A stretch of 64,000 bases of DNA, from positions 327,624 through 391,623 of the forward strand of contig NZ_KB849726.1 in assembly GCF_000368865.1 (NCBI RefSeq), in the 5' to 3' direction. The notes under the pieces are model-generated. The model made no database searches. It was not told the DNA's origin and was given only the letters and a program-made list of their open reading frames with translations. The DNA is from Acinetobacter bouvetii DSM 14964 = CIP 107468 (GTDB taxonomy: Bacteria > Pseudomonadota > Gammaproteobacteria > Pseudomonadales > Moraxellaceae). Positions 1 to 10,080 of the stretch are shown one piece after another (position 1 is the first letter of the stretch; each line of letters opens with the position of its first letter). The position numbers and the translations under genes were made by a program.

Positions 1-219
1 GAAGCCGACAGCAAAAATGGCTGCGGCTTGCAGCAATTGTGCAGTTTGACTGCCTTTGGGGAAAAAAGCGTGGGCAAAATACAGGGTGAATGCTGCGTAG
101 ATATACCAGTCATACCATTCCACCAAGTTGCCTGCAGAACCGCCAAGAATGGATTTAACCCGTGTTTTGGTGTCTAAATTAGGCTGTACTGCCATTTCTT
201 CAGTCATGATGAAATCCAT
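1..219 (-). CDS. MFS transporter of the metabolite:H+ symporter type, 5' end only
   Basis: The gene runs off the left edge of the window, so only about 70 N-terminal residues are visible. They contain GNLVEWYDWYIYAAFTLYFA, the first membrane segment typical of metabolite:H+ symporters such as the alpha-ketoglutarate permease KgtP and relatives. These inner-membrane proteins import organic acids or related solutes with protons. Two in-frame ATGs are possible, at 219 and 207; neither has a strong ribosome site. It is transcribed divergently from glpD. The substrate cannot be told from this fragment. Confidence 0.8.
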   Translation of the reverse strand, partial: MDFIMTEEMAVQPNLDTKTRVKSILGGSAGNLVEWYDWYIYAAFTLYFAHAFFPKGSQTAQLLQAAAIFAVGF

Positions 220-475
220 TTTTTATTCTGTTTCTTTATCTTATGCTTCAAAATTGAATGAAATGTAAACAAAATAAACAATTTGTATATAAAGTGTACT
301 TTGCGTTTTGGCTACGGCAGTTATGATTTGAAATAATTTTCACCTAAATAAACAGGCTGGCAGGCAAAGATTTCGTACCGTTTACGGTGAGTTTTTGTTA
401 TGTTGGGAGCTTGATCACAAGAATGGCCGCGTGAGCGCCAAAGAATAAAAAATACTGCTGCTGAAGGAGGCGCAT

Positions 476-2008
476 ATGAATGATAATCACATCCTCTATG
501 ATATTGCAGTAATTGGCGGAGGCATCAATGGCGCGGGAATTGCCGCGGATGCCGCTGGACGGGGGCTGTCAGTGTTTTTATGCGAAAAAGATGATTGGGC
601 CTCACACACATCTTCAGCCAGTTCCAAACTGATTCACGGCGGTTTGCGCTATTTAGAGCATAAAGAATTTCGGCTGGTGCGTGAAGCGCTGGCGGAGCGG
701 GAGGTGTTGCTGAAGAAAGCGCCGCATATTATTCATCCCATGCGTTTTATCATGCCGCATCAGCCGCATTTACGGCCTGCTTGGCTTATTCGAACAGGAT
801 TGTTTTTCTACGACCACTTGGGGAAGCGGGAAACTTTGGCCGGGTCGAATTTAGTTGATTTTCAGGCTGTCAACAGCCCTTTGAACGCTGAAATAACCCG
901 CGGTTTTGAGTATTCGGATTGTGCTGTGGATGATGCGCGGCTGGTGGTGCTGAATGTGATGCAGGCGCGGGAACTGGGCGCAAAGGCTGTCACCCGCACG
1001 CGGTGCCTTGGGGCGAAAAGAGTGCAGTTGAATGCGGTGCAGAATGTTTGGCAAATTGAATTGGAAAAAGAACAGGGCGCTTATCAAATACAGGCCAAAG
1101 TGCTGGTAAATGCTGCTGGGCCGTGGGTGGCTGAGTTTATTCAGCAGGATTTGCATCTGAACGCGCCTTATGGCATCCGCCTGATACAAGGCAGCCATTT
1201 AATTGTCCCGAAGCTGTATGACGGGCAAAAAGCGTATATCCTGCAAAATGATGATCAGCGCATTGTGTTTGCGATTCCGTATTTAAATAAATACACATTA
1301 ATCGGCACCACAGACAAAGAATATCTGGGCGATCCAGACAGTGTTGAAATTACCGATGAAGAAATAGCGTATTTGCTGGACGCATCCAACGATCACTTTA
1401 AGACGCAGCTGAGCCGTAAAGATATCATTAGCACGTTTTCTGGCGTTCGCCCATTGTGTGATGATGAATCAGATAATCCCTCGGCAGTGACGCGCGACTA
1501 TACACTTGCTTTGAGTCCAAAAAGTGACGGAGCGCCGCTGCTTTCTGTGTTTGGCGGTAAATTGACAACCTACCGAAAGCTTGCGGAATCAGCCATGGGG
1601 CATGTGCAGGCATTTTTTCCTGAAATGAAAAAAATGTGGACAGCATCGTCGGCTTTGCCCGGTGCGGAAAATTTCAGTTCAGCTGAAGATTTGGCTGCCC
1701 AAATTCAAGATAAAGTCAGCGGCGTGTCGGCTGAGCTTGCTATGCGCTGGGTGCATGCATATGGGACGCGGATCTGGAAATTTATTCAGCAGGCGGCATC
1801 TGTGCATGAACTGGGGCAGGATTTTGGTCATGGGCTGTATGCACAGGAAGTGGATTATTTGGTTGAATGTGAGTGGGCTGTCAGCGCGGAAGATATTTTA
1901 AAACGCCGAACCAAACTGTATTTGGAATTCTCTGCGGATGAGTTTCTGCAGCTTGATCAATATTTGCAGGCATTGCATCAGCGCCGTGCGCAGGAAGACG
2001 CCGCTTAA
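476..2008 (+). CDS. glpD: aerobic glycerol-3-phosphate dehydrogenase
   Basis: The product is 510 residues, close to the usual length of about 500. It oxidises sn-glycerol 3-phosphate to dihydroxyacetone phosphate at the inner membrane and passes electrons to ubiquinone. The N-terminus carries the FAD dinucleotide fold (AVIGGGINGAGIAADAAGRG, about residues 12-31), followed by the family motif SSKLIHGGLRYLE. GVRPL and the FGGKLTTYRK motif lie further in, and the C-terminal DAO domain is present. The start at 476 is fixed by a strong AAGGAGG box seven bases upstream. No other glp genes are adjacent. It sits alone between a divergent transporter gene and a terminator. Confidence 0.97.
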   Translation: MNDNHILYDIAVIGGGINGAGIAADAAGRGLSVFLCEKDDWASHTSSASSKLIHGGLRYLEHKEFRLVREALAEREVLLKKAPHIIHPMRFIMPHQPHLRPAWLIRTGLFFYDHLGKRETLAGSNLVDFQAVNSPLNAEITRGFEYSDCAVDDARLVVLNVMQARELGAKAVTRTRCLGAKRVQLNAVQNVWQIELEKEQGAYQIQAKVLVNAAGPWVAEFIQQDLHLNAPYGIRLIQGSHLIVPKLYDGQKAYILQNDDQRIVFAIPYLNKYTLIGTTDKEYLGDPDSVEITDEEIAYLLDASNDHFKTQLSRKDIISTFSGVRPLCDDESDNPSAVTRDYTLALSPKSDGAPLLSVFGGKLTTYRKLAESAMGHVQAFFPEMKKMWTASSALPGAENFSSAEDLAAQIQDKVSGVSAELAMRWVHAYGTRIWKFIQQAASVHELGQDFGHGLYAQEVDYLVECEWAVSAEDILKRRTKLYLEFSADEFLQLDQYLQALHQRRAQEDAA

Positions 2009-2067
2009 CCCCAGCAATTACACATAACCATGCTTTGATTTTGATAAGCTGGAATCAATTTCCTTTC

Positions 2068-2099
2068 AAAAAAGCCGCAATCAAATGTGCGGCTTTTAT
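2068..2099. terminator. bidirectional terminator between glpD and the exported protein gene
   Basis: A GCCGCA/TGCGGC stem is flanked by an A-run on the left and a T-run on the right. It lies between two convergent genes, so it can end transcripts from both sides. Confidence 0.8.
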
Positions 2100-2114
2100 T
2101 TGGCATGGCGGAGA

Positions 2115-2483
2115 TTAAATCTCTACACCGCCCAGTGCTTTGCAGTCGACAGGCGTTTTCCATTTTACAGCTGTTCCCCAAACCACTGGGCGGACAAAGC
2201 GCCAAGGCCAAAAACCAAAACGTTGGCTGGCATTGTAGTTGATGACCACATTGCCGCCGACTTGATGTGCGCGTTCTGCAAAACGCGGATAAAGTTCAAC
2301 CACGCTGCCGTAAGTGCCTTTAGCGACTTTGATGCGCTTTTTGATTTCAAATTGAGTTGAATCGGGTGTGCCTTTGATTGCGCAAACGTGAAGTGCTGGC
2401 TGAGTTGCTGCGGCTTCTGTTTGAGCCATGGCAAGGCTTGATAAGCCCAGTAGACCAATTGTGAGTGTGAGTTTTTTTAGCAT
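2115..2483 (-). CDS. small exported protein of unknown function
   Basis: The product is 122 residues. Residues 1-20 form a clear Sec signal peptide ending LAMAQ, giving a mature periplasmic protein of about 100 residues. The mature part has two cysteines (HVCAIKG and PVDCKAL) that could form a disulfide, and a conserved-looking GGNVVINYNASQRFGFWPW segment. It resembles short proteins sometimes labelled excinuclease ATPase subunit in Acinetobacter genomes, but nothing here supports a DNA-repair role. It is separated from the upstream pckG by a strong terminator, so it probably has its own promoter. Confidence 0.7.
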   Translation of the reverse strand: MLKKLTLTIGLLGLSSLAMAQTEAAATQPALHVCAIKGTPDSTQFEIKKRIKVAKGTYGSVVELYPRFAERAHQVGGNVVINYNASQRFGFWPWRFVRPVVWGTAVKWKTPVDCKALGGVEI

Positions 2484-2541
2484 GAATTACCCCTTGATAA
2501 ATTTTTGTTGAGTTATAAAGTTTTAAAATTATAAGTAGATT

Positions 2542-2571
2542 AAAAAAAGACCGCTTGCGCGGTCTTTTTTT
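2542..2571. terminator. terminator of pckG
   Basis: A perfect AGACCGC/GCGGTCT stem with a TTGC loop is flanked by an A-run and a T-run. It lies just past the pckG stop codon on the minus strand. Confidence 0.9.
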
Positions 2572-2589
2572 AACTTAATCTAAAAAGAA

Positions 2590-4422
2590 TTAAGCAGATT
2601 TTTTAACAGCTTCTAAAAGCTCATCTTGACGGGCTTTAAGCGCTTTTGGCAAACGGTCGCCAAGTTTGTTGAACAGCTCAGTGTGGCTTTCAAGCTCTTT
2701 GATCCACTGGTCTTTGTCTTGTGCAGTGACAAGATCAAATTGTTCTTTTGTGAAGTCAGAACCAGTCCAGTTCAATTGTTCATACGTTGGAACGCGGCCA
2801 ATTGGAGTATCAATTGCAGTCGCACGGCCTTCACAGCGGTCAATGATCCATTCAAGAACACGCATGTTTTGACCGAAACCAGGCCATACGAAGTTGCCTT
2901 CAGCATCACGGCGGAACCAGTTCACGTTGTAGATGCCTGGAAGTTTGTTGCCTGCAGCTTCTGCTTTAGCAGCAACCTCTTCACCAAGCTCTAGCCAGTG
3001 AGAGAAGTAATCCGCCATGTTGTAGCCCGCAAATGGAAGCATTGCGAATGGGTCACGGCGAACGATACCTTGTTGGCCAACAGCTGCTGCAGTAGTTTCA
3101 GAGCCCATAGTTGCAGCTTTGTAAACACCGTCTACCCAGTCAAATGCTTCTGAAATTAGAGGCACTGTGTCTGCACGGCGGCCGCCGAAGATGAATGCTG
3201 AAATTGGCACGCCTGCTGGATTTTCCCAGTCAGCATCGATAGAAGGGCATTGGCCGGCAGCAACTGTGAAGCGGGCATTTGGATGCGCGGCTTTTTCACC
3301 AGCAACATGCGGCTGGCCTTTCCAGTTGGTCAGGTTGGCAGGCGCTTCTTTAGTCAGGCCTTCCCACCAAACTTCACCGTTGTCTGTTACAGCAACGTTG
3401 GTATAGATGACATCTTTCGTCAATGTAGCCATACAGTTCGGGTTAGTTTTAGTGTTTGTACCAGGTGCAACACCAAAGAAACCAGCTTCTGGGTTAATCG
3501 CATATAGACGGCCGTCTTCACCTGGTTTGATCCAAGCAATGTCATCACCAACAGTTTCGATTTTCCAGCCTTCATAGCCTGCTGGCGGAATCAGCATGGC
3601 GAAGTTGGTTTTACCGCAAGCAGAAGGGAAGGCCGCTGCGATGTAGTGTTTTTCGCCTTGAGGGTTTGTCACGCCAAGGATCAGCATATGTTCCGCTAAC
3701 CAGCCTTGTTGACGGCCCATAGAAGAGGCAATACGTAAAGCAAGGCATTTTTTACCCAATAATGCGTTGCCGCCGTAACCAGAACCGTAAGACCAGATTT
3801 CGCGGGTTTCTGGGTAGTGCACGATGTATTTTTCAGGGTTGCAAGGCCATGCCACGTCTTTTTGACCTTCTTCCAGCGGTGCGCCCACTGTGTGCACGCA
3901 AGGAATGAAGTCGCCGTCGGTGCCTAATACATCATAAACTGCTTTGCCCATGCGCGCCATTTTGCGCATGCTGACAGCAACGTAAGGAGAGTCAGTGAGT
4001 TCGATGCCGATGTGCGCAATATGAGAGCCTAAAGGACCCATAGAAAAAGGAACAACGTACAAAGTGCGGCCTTTCATTGCGCCGTCAAATAAGCCGTTCA
4101 GGCGGGTGCGCATTTCAGCTGGAGCTTCCCAGTTGTTTGTTGCGCCTGCATCTTCCTGCTTTTCTGAACAAATGTATGTACGGCCTTCCACACGAGCAAC
4201 GTCAGAAGGATCAGAATTAGCAAGATAAGAACCAGGATGTTTTTCTTGGTTAAGCGCTTGCATAGTGCCGTTAGCGATCATCAAGTCGATATAACGTTGA
4301 TTTTCTTCTTCGCTGCCGTCACACCATTCAATTTTCGCTGGTTTCGTTAATTTTGCAATTTCTTCCACCCAAGCAATAAGCTTAGGGTGACGAACGAATT
4401 CTGGTGCGTTCACTTGGGTCAT
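2590..4422 (-). CDS. pckG: phosphoenolpyruvate carboxykinase (GTP)
   Basis: The 610-residue enzyme converts oxaloacetate and GTP to phosphoenolpyruvate, GDP and CO2, the first committed step of gluconeogenesis. The length and motifs identify the GTP-dependent family rather than the ATP form (pckA): [15 protein letters not shown] is the P-loop-like kinase motif, VGDDIAW follows, and [13 protein letters not shown] lies in the C-terminal half. A longer reading to a TTG at 4458 is possible, but the ATG at 4422 has an AGG box eight bases upstream and gives the usual MTQVNAPEF start. It is monocistronic and ends at the terminator downstream. An organism using acetate and organic acids would depend on it. 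Confidence 0.97.
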   Translation of the reverse strand: MTQVNAPEFVRHPKLIAWVEEIAKLTKPAKIEWCDGSEEENQRYIDLMIANGTMQALNQEKHPGSYLANSDPSDVARVEGRTYICSEKQEDAGATNNWEAPAEMRTRLNGLFDGAMKGRTLYVVPFSMGPLGSHIAHIGIELTDSPYVAVSMRKMARMGKAVYDVLGTDGDFIPCVHTVGAPLEEGQKDVAWPCNPEKYIVHYPETREIWSYGSGYGGNALLGKKCLALRIASSMGRQQGWLAEHMLILGVTNPQGEKHYIAAAFPSACGKTNFAMLIPPAGYEGWKIETVGDDIAWIKPGEDGRLYAINPEAGFFGVAPGTNTKTNPNCMATLTKDVIYTNVAVTDNGEVWWEGLTKEAPANLTNWKGQPHVAGEKAAHPNARFTVAAGQCPSIDADWENPAGVPISAFIFGGRRADTVPLISEAFDWVDGVYKAATMGSETTAAAVGQQGIVRRDPFAMLPFAGYNMADYFSHWLELGEEVAAKAEAAGNKLPGIYNVNWFRRDAEGNFVWPGFGQNMRVLEWIIDRCEGRATAIDTPIGRVPTYEQLNWTGSDFTKEQFDLVTAQDKDQWIKELESHTELFNKLGDRLPKALKARQDELLEAVKKSA

Positions 4423-4442
4423 GGTGAGGCCTATCTCAAATA

Positions 4443-4459
4443 TGTACAAACTGTACAAA
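4443..4459 (-). promoter_or_regulatory. TTTGTACA direct repeat upstream of pckG, possible operator
   Basis: TTTGTACA occurs twice with a 9-bp period (minus strand), 20 to 37 bases before the pckG start codon. Each copy contains the palindrome TGTACA. The position, between promoter and ribosome site, suits a regulator site, but no known protein can be assigned from the sequence alone. Confidence 0.3.
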
Positions 4460-4834
4460 GTCTAATCTGGGCAACGGGGTACATTGCGCAGATGAAATAT
4501 GAAAAAAAGTGGCGCTATTAAAGCATAATTTCATAAAAAAAATAAGACTAAAGATGGGGTGGATTTATTTTGGAATATTATGGTATTTAGATTTAATTTC
4601 TTTTATAAACAATAATTTGCTTATTTTTTGGTGTGATTTTTAATACATTTATATAATTTATGAGGATTATTCATTATATTAATTTTGTTAAAAAACAATG
4701 ATTTGATATTTGGTTTTATTTGAGAATTATTATTGATTAAATAAATGGCGGTAATTCGAATTTTACATAAAGGAACAGTTAACCGCTGATAAATTCGACA
4801 AAATTAGAATAACAGCTTTAAAAATGCATAAAAA
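4460..4834. other. AT-rich divergent intergenic region between pckG and the lipid kinase gene
   Basis: About 375 bases, very rich in A and T, with no credible ORF. It must hold the divergent promoters of pckG and the kinase-phosphoesterase pair. Several TATAAT-like boxes are present, but none stands out. No hairpin terminator was seen. Confidence 0.6.
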
Positions 4835-5773
4835 ATGTCAAATCAAACGCAGCCGCTGTCGATTATTTATAATCGGAACTCCGGTTTTCATGCAGTCAAT
4901 AAAGATGAAATTTATGAAGAGCTTATTCGGCTACTGACCGCTTATGGCTATGAAATTCAATCCTTTGAAATGAGCCGGTTTTCCAGTTTTGCAGCTTTGA
5001 TGCAGCAAGTGCTGCAGCGGCATCAGGAGCGCGGACGTTTAGGAATTGTGGTGGCGGCTGGCGGTGATGGAACGCTGAATTCGGTCGCGGGTTACTTAAT
5101 GAAAACAGCAGTGCCTATGGGAATCTTGCCTTTAGGCACTTTTAATTATGTAGCGCGGGTTTTAGGCATTCCTCTGGACCTTTTAGAAGCGGCAAGAGTG
5201 ATTGGGGAGGGCGAAGAGCGCTTGGTGCATACGGCATTAATGAATGATCAAATTTATCTGAATAATGCCAGTCTTGGCTTGTATCCGCTCTTTATTCAAA
5301 AACGTGAATTGTATAACCGCTATCTTGGCCGTTTTCCTCTTAATGCATATACATCCGGCTTGGATGTGCTGATTCGTGACCGTGAAGAGTTAAAGCTGCA
5401 AATTGAGGTGGATGGCGTGAAATATCCAGTCAAAACACCGCTGATCTTTTTTGGCAATAATCAGCTGCAGCTGGCGGATTTAAATCTCAAAATCGCAGAA
5501 AGCGCGGCGCAAGGGCGGGTAGCGGGTGTGGTTGTCGCGAAAAGTGATAAATGGACGCTGTTTAAAATGCTCTGGCAGTTAATGAAAGGCAGTTTAGAGC
5601 AAGCACCTGATGTCTACAGTTTTGATGCCGATCATGTGGTGATTCATGCTGCGCGAAAAAAACTGACGGTTGCCTTGGATGGTGAAATTGTCGAAATGAA
5701 GCCGCCGCTTCACATCAGTGTCAAAAAAAATGCATTAAAGATCAGGGTGCCGCATGCTGCTGCATCTGTCTGA
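4835..5773 (+). CDS. diacylglycerol kinase catalytic-domain protein (lipid or sphingoid kinase-like)
   Basis: The 312-residue protein matches the DAGK catalytic family (YegS/BmrU-like): LSIIYNRNSG near the N-terminus, the nucleotide-binding GIVVAAGGDGTLNSVAG around residues 71-87, then GILPLGTFNYVARVLGIP. Members phosphorylate diacylglycerol or related lipids using ATP at the membrane. The C-terminal half forms the expected beta-rich domain. The start ATG at 4835 lacks a good Shine-Dalgarno sequence. The 3' end overlaps the next gene by 20 bases, so the two are translated from one message. The lipid substrate cannot be read from the sequence. Confidence 0.85.
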   Translation: MSNQTQPLSIIYNRNSGFHAVNKDEIYEELIRLLTAYGYEIQSFEMSRFSSFAALMQQVLQRHQERGRLGIVVAAGGDGTLNSVAGYLMKTAVPMGILPLGTFNYVARVLGIPLDLLEAARVIGEGEERLVHTALMNDQIYLNNASLGLYPLFIQKRELYNRYLGRFPLNAYTSGLDVLIRDREELKLQIEVDGVKYPVKTPLIFFGNNQLQLADLNLKIAESAAQGRVAGVVVAKSDKWTLFKMLWQLMKGSLEQAPDVYSFDADHVVIHAARKKLTVALDGEIVEMKPPLHISVKKNALKIRVPHAAASV

Positions 5774-6524
5774 TTTACATTTCGGCACAGAACGGCAAGG
5801 CTGTATTGATGCCCTTCAGCAGTTTTGCCGCGAGCACAAGCCGGAAGCCGTGGTCATCAGCGGTGACTTAACTCAGCGTGCGCGCTATCGGCAGTTTTTC
5901 GCCTGTAAGCAATTTTTGGACAGCTTGAATTTGCCTTATCTGGCGGTGCCGGGCAATCATGATATTCCGCTGTATCATGTATGGAACCGCATATTCAGTC
6001 CTTTTGCCCGTTATCAGCTGTTTTTTGGCAATCTGGAAGAGACTTTGGAAACGGAACATTTTTATATTGTGGGGGTAAACAGTATCCGGCGCCGCTACCA
6101 TACCCGCGGGCATATCTCGTTAGAACAAATTCAATTGATTGACGCTAAGCTGCGTCAGGCGCCTGAACATAAACTGAAAATTATCGTAGCCCATCAGCCA
6201 TTTTATACTGCGCCAGATGATCTGCATGGCATTCATGATTGTCCGCTGCTGGGGCGCATGGCTTTGGAAACATGGAGTAAAAGCGGTTTATATGGTTTGC
6301 TGCACGGCCATCTGCATCAGTTTGCAGTCTATGATTTAAATCAAATTTATCATTTAGGCGCGCAGCACCCAGTATTGGATATTCATGCAGGAACAGCAAC
6401 GTCTTACCGGCTGCATGGTGGTTTGCCGAATAGCTTTAATGCGATTGACCTGCAGGGTGATGTCGCGCCCTACTATTTTGATCAGACATCTCAGCTGTTT
6501 TTAACCAGCCAGATCAGGCGTTGA
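5754..6524 (+). CDS. calcineurin-like metallophosphoesterase
   Basis: The 256-residue protein has the full set of metallophosphoesterase motifs: LSDLHFG (residues 4-10), SGDLTQRA, VPGNHD, VAHQPFY and GHLHQF, which bind two metal ions and position the phosphate ester. No signal peptide is seen, so it should act in the cytoplasm. The start codon at 5754 lies inside the end of the upstream lipid-kinase gene, with AGGGTG as ribosome site, implying translational coupling. A coupled kinase and phosphoesterase suggests opposing steps on a phospholipid or nucleotide, but the substrate is not known. CpdA-type cAMP phosphodiesterases and LpxH-type enzymes share the fold. Confidence 0.85.
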   Translation: MLLHLSDLHFGTERQGCIDALQQFCREHKPEAVVISGDLTQRARYRQFFACKQFLDSLNLPYLAVPGNHDIPLYHVWNRIFSPFARYQLFFGNLEETLETEHFYIVGVNSIRRRYHTRGHISLEQIQLIDAKLRQAPEHKLKIIVAHQPFYTAPDDLHGIHDCPLLGRMALETWSKSGLYGLLHGHLHQFAVYDLNQIYHLGAQHPVLDIHAGTATSYRLHGGLPNSFNAIDLQGDVAPYYFDQTSQLFLTSQIRR

Positions 6525-6599
6525 TTGGCCTGAGAAGCTTGAAGCGGATGGAATCTGAATAAAAAGAAAGCGAATTTAAAAATATTTTTTAATTTTGCC

Positions 6600-6627
6600 C
6601 TTGAAGCGTTTTTTTCCATCCCCACAA
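6600..6627 (+). promoter_or_regulatory. sigma-32-type heat-shock promoter of groES-groEL
   Basis: CTTGAAG at 6600-6606 and CCCCACAA at 6620-6627 are separated by 13 bases, matching the heat-shock sigma consensus (CTTGAAA, 11-16 bases, CCCCATNT). The site lies about 100 bases before groES. No CIRCE element was seen, so control by RpoH rather than HrcA is likely. Confidence 0.8.
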
Positions 6628-6723
6628 AAGTGTCATATCAAAATTTTGTCGATGACCCAGGAATAAGAAGTCATCTTCACATTGTAATCAATGACATTAA
6701 TGCAAATGTCTATGGAGTTAGAA

Positions 6724-7014
6724 ATGAGCAAGATTCGTCCTTTACATGACAACGTTGTTATCCGCCGTGTTGAAAAAGAAACTAAAACCGCGGGTGGTTT
6801 AATCTTGAGTACTTCTGCGGCTGAACAGCCAGCTCAAGGTGAAATCATTGCAGTTGGCAACGGCAAAGTAACAGACAATGGCGTTCGCGCTTTAGACGTG
6901 AAAGTAGGCGACAATGTACTGTTTGGTGCATATGCAGGCACTAAAGTGAAAGTTGAAGGTGAAGAACTTCTTGTAATGAAAGAATCTGATATTTTAGCGG
7001 TTCTTGAAGGTTAA
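6724..7014 (+). CDS. groES: co-chaperonin GroES
   Basis: The 96-residue protein caps the GroEL cylinder during ATP-driven folding in the cytoplasm. It begins [15 protein letters not shown], contains the mobile-loop region [18 protein letters not shown] (about residues 17-34) and the family motif [11 protein letters not shown]. The reading frame is open to 6691, but the ATG at 6724 has GGAG eight bases upstream and gives the standard N-terminus. It is the first gene of the groES-groEL operon and follows a sigma-32-type promoter. Confidence 0.97.
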   Translation: MSKIRPLHDNVVIRRVEKETKTAGGLILSTSAAEQPAQGEIIAVGNGKVTDNGVRALDVKVGDNVLFGAYAGTKVKVEGEELLVMKESDILAVLEG

Positions 7015-7063
7015 TTCAGAACATTCTTTTGCTGTTTAAGCAATACAATTGATTAAAATTTAA

Positions 7064-8716
<1,653 letters not shown>

Positions 8717-8739
8717 TTCATACTGATCATCCGATCTGA

Positions 8740-8770
8740 AAAAATCCCCGCAATTTGCGGGGATTTTTTT
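8740..8770 (+). terminator. terminator of groES-groEL
   Basis: An AAATCCCCGCAA/TTGCGGGGATTT-type stem with a minimal loop is followed by a run of seven T. It lies 24 bases after the groEL stop. Confidence 0.92.
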
Positions 8771-8860
8771 ATCTTTATTATTTGATAAAGACTGCAATTT
8801 TGACTTTGGTTCAGATCACTATATTATTTAGAAAGGCTTAAGTATTTTAAGGGATATTTA

Positions 8861-10018
8861 ATGAATTCAGACGTTGAAAATGCAATCATTGGATCAGTCT
8901 ATGATGCAGGATTGGATGCCTCGCTTTGGCCTGGAGTCATCGGTCAAATTGTTGAATATACCCACAGCAAGACAGCTATATTGACAGCGCTTGACCAGCT
9001 GAATCCCAATTCTAATTTTGTGCATACTTGGAACATTCCCCATGCGGGAATAGATGATTATCAAAATGAGCACGGAAAGCTGATTGATATGCGGCAGTAC
9101 ATGCCGCTTTGGAAACAGATGGGTATTGGAGACGTCATCCATCAGAATTTCCCCCGTTATGCTGAACTGCCGGATCAGGATGAAGGCAGTTTTTATGAAA
9201 AGTGCCTGAAAGCCACCGGCATCTGCTACATCGCAGGAGTGCTTTTGGATCAAGGGGAATACCGCAGTGCTGTTCTTGGCGTACACCGTTCAGCGAATGA
9301 GCCGGTTTTTCAGCAAGAGGAATTGGATTTTTTAAAGCGTATCGGCGTACATATCCGCAGAGCGCTTCAGATTCACAAGCAGCTCAGTTTTGCCAGAATT
9401 GAAAACCGCAATTTATACAAGATGCTGGATACGATTAAAGTCGGCATTATTTTAATTGATGAATACAGCCGGTTTTATTATTCAAATAACCGCGCACAGC
9501 AGCTGATGGAACAGAATAAGATTTTTGAGTTTGATCAGCACAATAAAATTTGCGTGGCTAAGCCTTATCAAAAGAAGTTTGAGCAGCTGGTTCAGGCGGC
9601 TCAGGCTGATCATAAATACAAAAACAGGGACATTGGCGGCGTGCTTGCACTGGAAAATGCTGAAGGGCAGCAGTTTATGGTCACTGCAACACCGTTCAGC
9701 AGCATGAACAGTTTGGCAAATTTAGCCGATCAGGAGTTGAATTATGTCGTGCTGTCTATTTCTGATATGGAACAGCGCTATGCCTTGGCAGTGCCTTTTT
9801 TAAAGGAGGTTTATGCGCTCTCTGCAAGGGAATGCGAAATATGCGAGCTGTTTGTAAATGGCTTAAATTTAGAAAAAATTGCAGAGAACTGCAGTTTAAC
9901 CATGAATTCAGTCAGAACCTATGTCAAGAATATTTATGCCAAAATGCATTGCTGTTCTCAGACTGAATTGCTGCATAAATTAATGGGCATGACCATTCAT
10001 TTTGAGCATGTTTACTAA
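8861..10018 (+). CDS. LuxR-type transcriptional regulator
   Basis: The 385-residue protein ends in a LuxR/FixJ helix-turn-helix at about residues 320-380 (LSARECEICELFVNGLNLEK then TMNSVRTYVKNIYAKM). The central part around residues 185-290 looks like a PAS-type sensor (VGIILIDEYSRFYYSNNRAQ). There is no receiver domain and no acyl-homoserine-lactone binding domain that I recognise. The start at 8861 follows AAGGGATATTTA. It stands alone downstream of groEL's terminator and convergent to a lipoprotein gene, so its targets are not evident from context. The ligand or signal is unknown. Confidence 0.8.
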   Translation: MNSDVENAIIGSVYDAGLDASLWPGVIGQIVEYTHSKTAILTALDQLNPNSNFVHTWNIPHAGIDDYQNEHGKLIDMRQYMPLWKQMGIGDVIHQNFPRYAELPDQDEGSFYEKCLKATGICYIAGVLLDQGEYRSAVLGVHRSANEPVFQQEELDFLKRIGVHIRRALQIHKQLSFARIENRNLYKMLDTIKVGIILIDEYSRFYYSNNRAQQLMEQNKIFEFDQHNKICVAKPYQKKFEQLVQAAQADHKYKNRDIGGVLALENAEGQQFMVTATPFSSMNSLANLADQELNYVVLSISDMEQRYALAVPFLKEVYALSARECEICELFVNGLNLEKIAENCSLTMNSVRTYVKNIYAKMHCCSQTELLHKLMGMTIHFEHVY

Positions 10019-10041
10019 AAAAGGCCTTGGCAAGCCAAGGC
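10017..10041 (-). terminator. terminator of the 10081-11277 lipoprotein gene
   Basis: A GCCTTGG/CCAAGGC stem with a CAAG loop is followed by a T-run on the minus strand. It touches the stop codon of the convergent LuxR-type gene. Confidence 0.75.
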
Positions 10042-10080
10042 TCAAATGCAAGCTGGAATCAAACAAAAAATAGATTAAGC

